This document shows positions 38,815 to 41,027 of a stretch of DNA of 41,027 nt, one piece after another. This DNA comes from Euryarchaeota archaeon UBA287 (lineage in GTDB: Archaea; Thermoplasmatota; UBA186; UBA287), in contig DAEG01000062.1 in assembly GCA_002495235.1 (NCBI GenBank), positions 1,358 through 42,384 on the forward strand. The letters run 5' to 3'. Numbering within the stretch: the first letter of the stretch is position 1; every line of letters begins with the position of its first letter. A model generated the notes under the pieces. That model worked only from the letters and a program-made list of their open reading frames with translations, ran no database searches and was not told the DNA's origin. Made by a program: the position numbers and the translations under genes.

Positions 38815-40449
38815 TCACTCTCCCTTCAGCGACCGCGCCCTTATCGCGTAGAACTCGCTGCTCTCACTCCATTGCGGGTACTTCTCTGCGAAAGAGAGGT
38901 CAACTCCTATGCGGAAGATGAGCTCAATATCCTGCATCACGCCCGAGTAGTCCCAGTCTTCGCTGTATTCGTCCTCTACCGTATGATAGTACTTCTCGTT
39001 CCATTCCTCCTTGAGCTTCTGTCCACGTTCCTTGCCCCCCTCTTCATAGTCTATCCCGCTCTCCACATAGACGCTCGGAACGCCGACCTTTGCCAGGCTG
39101 AAGTGGTCCGAGCGGTAGAAGGAGCCTGCCTCAGGCTTAGGGTCAGGCGTGAGATATCTTCCCTGTTTTTCCGCCTCTTTTTCGGCAAGAGCCCTGATGT
39201 CCTCGCTCTGATCATAGCCCATCATCACTACATCCTTTGTTTTGCCCCACACGTTAGCGCCGTCTATGTTTATCACGGCCAGAGTCCTGTTCAGCGGGAG
39301 CAGAGGATGCTGAGCGTAGTGCTCAGAGCCCAGAAGGCCCTGCTCCTCGCCTGTCGTGGCAAGGAAAATGACGCTCCTCTGTGTCTGGGGCTTAAGAGCC
39401 TTGAACGCCCTTGCGATCTCTATAATGCCGGACATTCCTATTGCGTTGTCCATAGCCCCATTGTATATCTGGTCTCCCTCGAGTGTCGGGTCTGTACCAA
39501 AATGGTCCCAGTGGCCCATGTACAGCACGTATTCGTCTTTCTTGCTTCCGCCCTCAAGGACGCCTGCGACATTCTTGGAATCCACGTGCCTGAGCTCGGT
39601 GTCTATCGAAACGCTAGCGTTTGCCTTAAGGTCTATGGGCTTGAAATCATCCTTCAGGGCCAGCTCCTTTGCTTCTTCATAGGTAAGTCCCACGTTTCTC
39701 AGGAGTCTGTCACCAGCGTCCATGGTTATCCATCCTCGAACCTTCAGTTTGGAAGGGCTTCCTGAAAGGGAGAACAGCTCTCCGGTGTTTGAGCTCACGA
39801 CAACGTTCCACCCATAGCTGGCAGGCTCCGTTTCGTGTATCACTAAACATCCTGCGGCGCCTTTTCTCTCAGCCTCCTCGAACTTGTAGCTCCAGCGCCC
39901 ATAGTATGTCATCTCTTTCCCCTTGAATCTTCCGTCCGGAAGGGGAGGATCGTTTATCAGGACAACGATTATCTTGTCTTTGACGTCCTCCTTGAAATCG
40001 TTCCAGTTGTACTCCGGTGCCTCAACGCCATAACCAAGGAATACGAGAGGGGCATCCACACTGACACGTGTTTTTTCTTCTTCGTTCCAGGCCACAAAGT
40101 CATCCTTGTACTTGAGGGTAATGCCTGTTTTGCCCTCTATTGTGAGATCGCTCGGCTGCGGCTTCATACCGACCATAGGCACATCCTGGAAATAGCTTCC
40201 GTTGTTTGCGGGAGAAAGCCCCAATTCCTGGAACTTTTCGGCTATGAACTGGGTTGCTCTCTCCTCCCCCTCGCTTCCCGGTGCTCTGCCCTGCATCTCA
40301 TCATCAGACAGTGCTCTGGTGTTCTCGGCCAGCGGCTCTGTGCTCATGGCTTTTACCGCCGTAGTTACGGCTTCGTCGCTTGGTTGTGTGCTGGTTTCAA
40401 CACAGCATGCTATCAGCAGAGCTGCCAATATCAAAATCGAGCGCTTCAT
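38815..40449 (-). CDS. M28-family zinc peptidase, exported lipoprotein
   Basis: A 544-residue aminopeptidase-like protein with a lipoprotein signal (SILILAALLIACC, lipid Cys about 16), a PA domain insert (about 130-260; LVFLGYGVEAPEYNW, KIIVVLINDPP) and an M28 catalytic domain. The zinc ligands and base are all visible: GHWDHFG, NGAMDNAIG, TTGEEQGLLGSEHY, VINIDGANVWG and KYYHTVEDEY. It should remove N-terminal residues from peptides outside the cell. The start at 40449 is 25 nt from a TATA-like box; an open extension to 40515 would bury the signal peptide. This adds to the exported peptidases near 3.4-6.1 kb. Confidence 0.92.
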   Translation of the reverse strand: MKRSILILAALLIACCVETSTQPSDEAVTTAVKAMSTEPLAENTRALSDDEMQGRAPGSEGEERATQFIAEKFQELGLSPANNGSYFQDVPMVGMKPQPSDLTIEGKTGITLKYKDDFVAWNEEEKTRVSVDAPLVFLGYGVEAPEYNWNDFKEDVKDKIIVVLINDPPLPDGRFKGKEMTYYGRWSYKFEEAERKGAAGCLVIHETEPASYGWNVVVSSNTGELFSLSGSPSKLKVRGWITMDAGDRLLRNVGLTYEEAKELALKDDFKPIDLKANASVSIDTELRHVDSKNVAGVLEGGSKKDEYVLYMGHWDHFGTDPTLEGDQIYNGAMDNAIGMSGIIEIARAFKALKPQTQRSVIFLATTGEEQGLLGSEHYAQHPLLPLNRTLAVINIDGANVWGKTKDVVMMGYDQSEDIRALAEKEAEKQGRYLTPDPKPEAGSFYRSDHFSLAKVGVPSVYVESGIDYEEGGKERGQKLKEEWNEKYYHTVEDEYSEDWDYSGVMQDIELIFRIGVDLSFAEKYPQWSESSEFYAIRARSLKGE

Positions 40450-40467
40450 AGATGTGAAGCCGTGGAT

Positions 40468-40481
40468 CGGTATAAAAGGAT
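40468..40481 (-). promoter_or_regulatory. TATA-like box of the M28 peptidase gene
   Basis: On the minus strand CCTTTTATACCG is centred near 40474, 25 nt before the ATG at 40449. Confidence 0.6.
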
Positions 40482-40538
40482 TCCTGAGGCATCCCGAAGA
40501 GAGGTGTGTCATCACCGGTCAGGCTCAGCAGCCTTTAG

Positions 40539-41018
40539 TCATTCTATGACCTCTTTTACCTCTAGGTTTTTTTCGAGATAGTTTATGAACTGCCTGAAGA
40601 GCCTCTTCTCTATGTCACCCTCGAACTGGACATCTATAGCATGGTCAGCTTTTCTGTGTATCCTCTTTATCTTTACTACGGCTCTGTGTTCCTTGTCCAT
40701 CATGGCCGTGATCCTAACGCTTTTGGATCCTTTCCAGCTGTCACCAAGCCCTATCAGCATCTCTATGGTGTCACGCACGTCGTTCTCTCTTTCAGGGTGC
40801 GAGTATATTGCCTGTCTGTCGATTCTTATCTCGGCGACGTTCTTGAATTTAGCGTAGGCAAGCGCTCTCAGGAATTTTTCTGCGGTCACGATCATGTCGA
40901 ACTCTTCCAGCACTCTCTCGCGATCCAGTCTTTTTGCCAAAAATCTCTGGAGATCCCCCTCCGGCAGGACTGCGTTCTTTTTCGTATCGAGCTCTACGTA
41001 TACGTGCGGGTTGTGCAT
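40539..41018 (-). CDS. Unrecognised cytosolic protein at the right edge (start may lie outside)
   Basis: A protein of at least 159 residues, with no signal peptide or membrane segment. Visible features are an N-terminal VYVELDTKKNAVLPEGDLQRFLAKRL region, a helix-strand pair with VAEIRIDRQAIYSHPEREND, VRITAMMDKEHRAVVKIKRIHRK and a C-terminal helix (KRLFRQFINYLEKNLEVKEV). No family is recognised. The ATG at 41018 has a GAGGT stretch only 2 nt upstream and the frame remains open to the window edge, so the true start may be farther upstream. Confidence 0.65.
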   Translation of the reverse strand: MHNPHVYVELDTKKNAVLPEGDLQRFLAKRLDRERVLEEFDMIVTAEKFLRALAYAKFKNVAEIRIDRQAIYSHPERENDVRDTIEMLIGLGDSWKGSKSVRITAMMDKEHRAVVKIKRIHRKADHAIDVQFEGDIEKRLFRQFINYLEKNLEVKEVIE

Positions 41019-41027
41019 GACCTCTTC

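Noticed and set aside
1..41027. CRISPR array, IS element or rRNA/tRNA gene
   Set aside because: No regularly spaced repeats, no transposase-like protein with inverted ends, and no tRNA or rRNA consensus segments were noticed on either strand.

Overview
The window is archaeal chromosome, most likely euryarchaeal. Diagnostic genes are ribosomal protein L15e, a FEN1 flap endonuclease with a C-terminal PIP box, adjacent genes for two steps of archaeal ether-lipid synthesis (GGGP synthase and a UbiA-type DGGGP synthase), archaeal Pelota and Rqc2/NEMF, the wybutosine enzyme Taw2, DUF373, and an archaeal class I aldolase. No tRNA, rRNA, IS element or CRISPR array was seen. The exact lineage cannot be fixed from the sequence alone; a Thermoplasmata-like group is possible but unproven.

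Transcription architecture is unusually readable. Almost every first gene of an operon has an A/T-rich TATA-like box centred about 24-28 nt upstream of the start codon, which implies leaderless mRNAs. Operon-internal genes overlap by 1-4 nt (ATGA, TGATG) and often carry Shine-Dalgarno-like GGAGG/GAGGTG. This rule was used to correct many starts, including GTG starts.

Layout. 1-2.6 kb: OsmC end, a lipoprotein, and two exported thioredoxins with the CcdA transporter. 2.6-6.9 kb: FAH-family hydrolase, an exported ATPase-less Lon-type protease, an exported caspase-like peptidase, a small lipoprotein and a chagasin-like inhibitor. 6.9-10.3 kb (minus): amidohydrolase, endonuclease IV, UbiA, GGGPS. 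10.4-13.6 kb (plus): L15e-FEN1, then histidine ammonia-lyase. 13.6-15.5 kb: a Cys-rich membrane protein and a 7-TM protein. 15.5-19.2 kb (minus): a DUF2238-like membrane protein, Rqc2 and Pelota, which looks like a ribosome-rescue operon. 19.25-20.56 kb (plus): CBS protein and Taw2.

20.74-27.5 kb (minus) is an AT-rich, apparently acquired two-gene cassette: a PLD-nuclease/SNF2-like helicase and an Eco57I-class adenine methyltransferase. Its promoter sits about 120 nt upstream of the helicase, and a 29-codon upstream ORF stops on the helicase start codon. It looks like an ATP-dependent restriction-modification or defence system without the usual DISARM or BREX partners. The methyltransferase is itself mosaic, becoming much more AT-rich from about motif IV onward.

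27.7-41 kb returns to chromosomal genes: a CPBP-type membrane protease whose catalytic EE segment is out of frame between two apparent compensating indels; a minus operon of lysine 6-aminotransferase-like enzyme, lipoate ligase (whose C-terminal accessory domain lies in another frame without a canonical start), YgjP-like metalloprotease and MATE transporter; a CDF metal transporter; DUF373; a hotdog thioesterase; a TatD-like hydrolase; an aldolase-pyruvate kinase operon; an M28 lipoprotein peptidase; and an unrecognised protein at the right edge.
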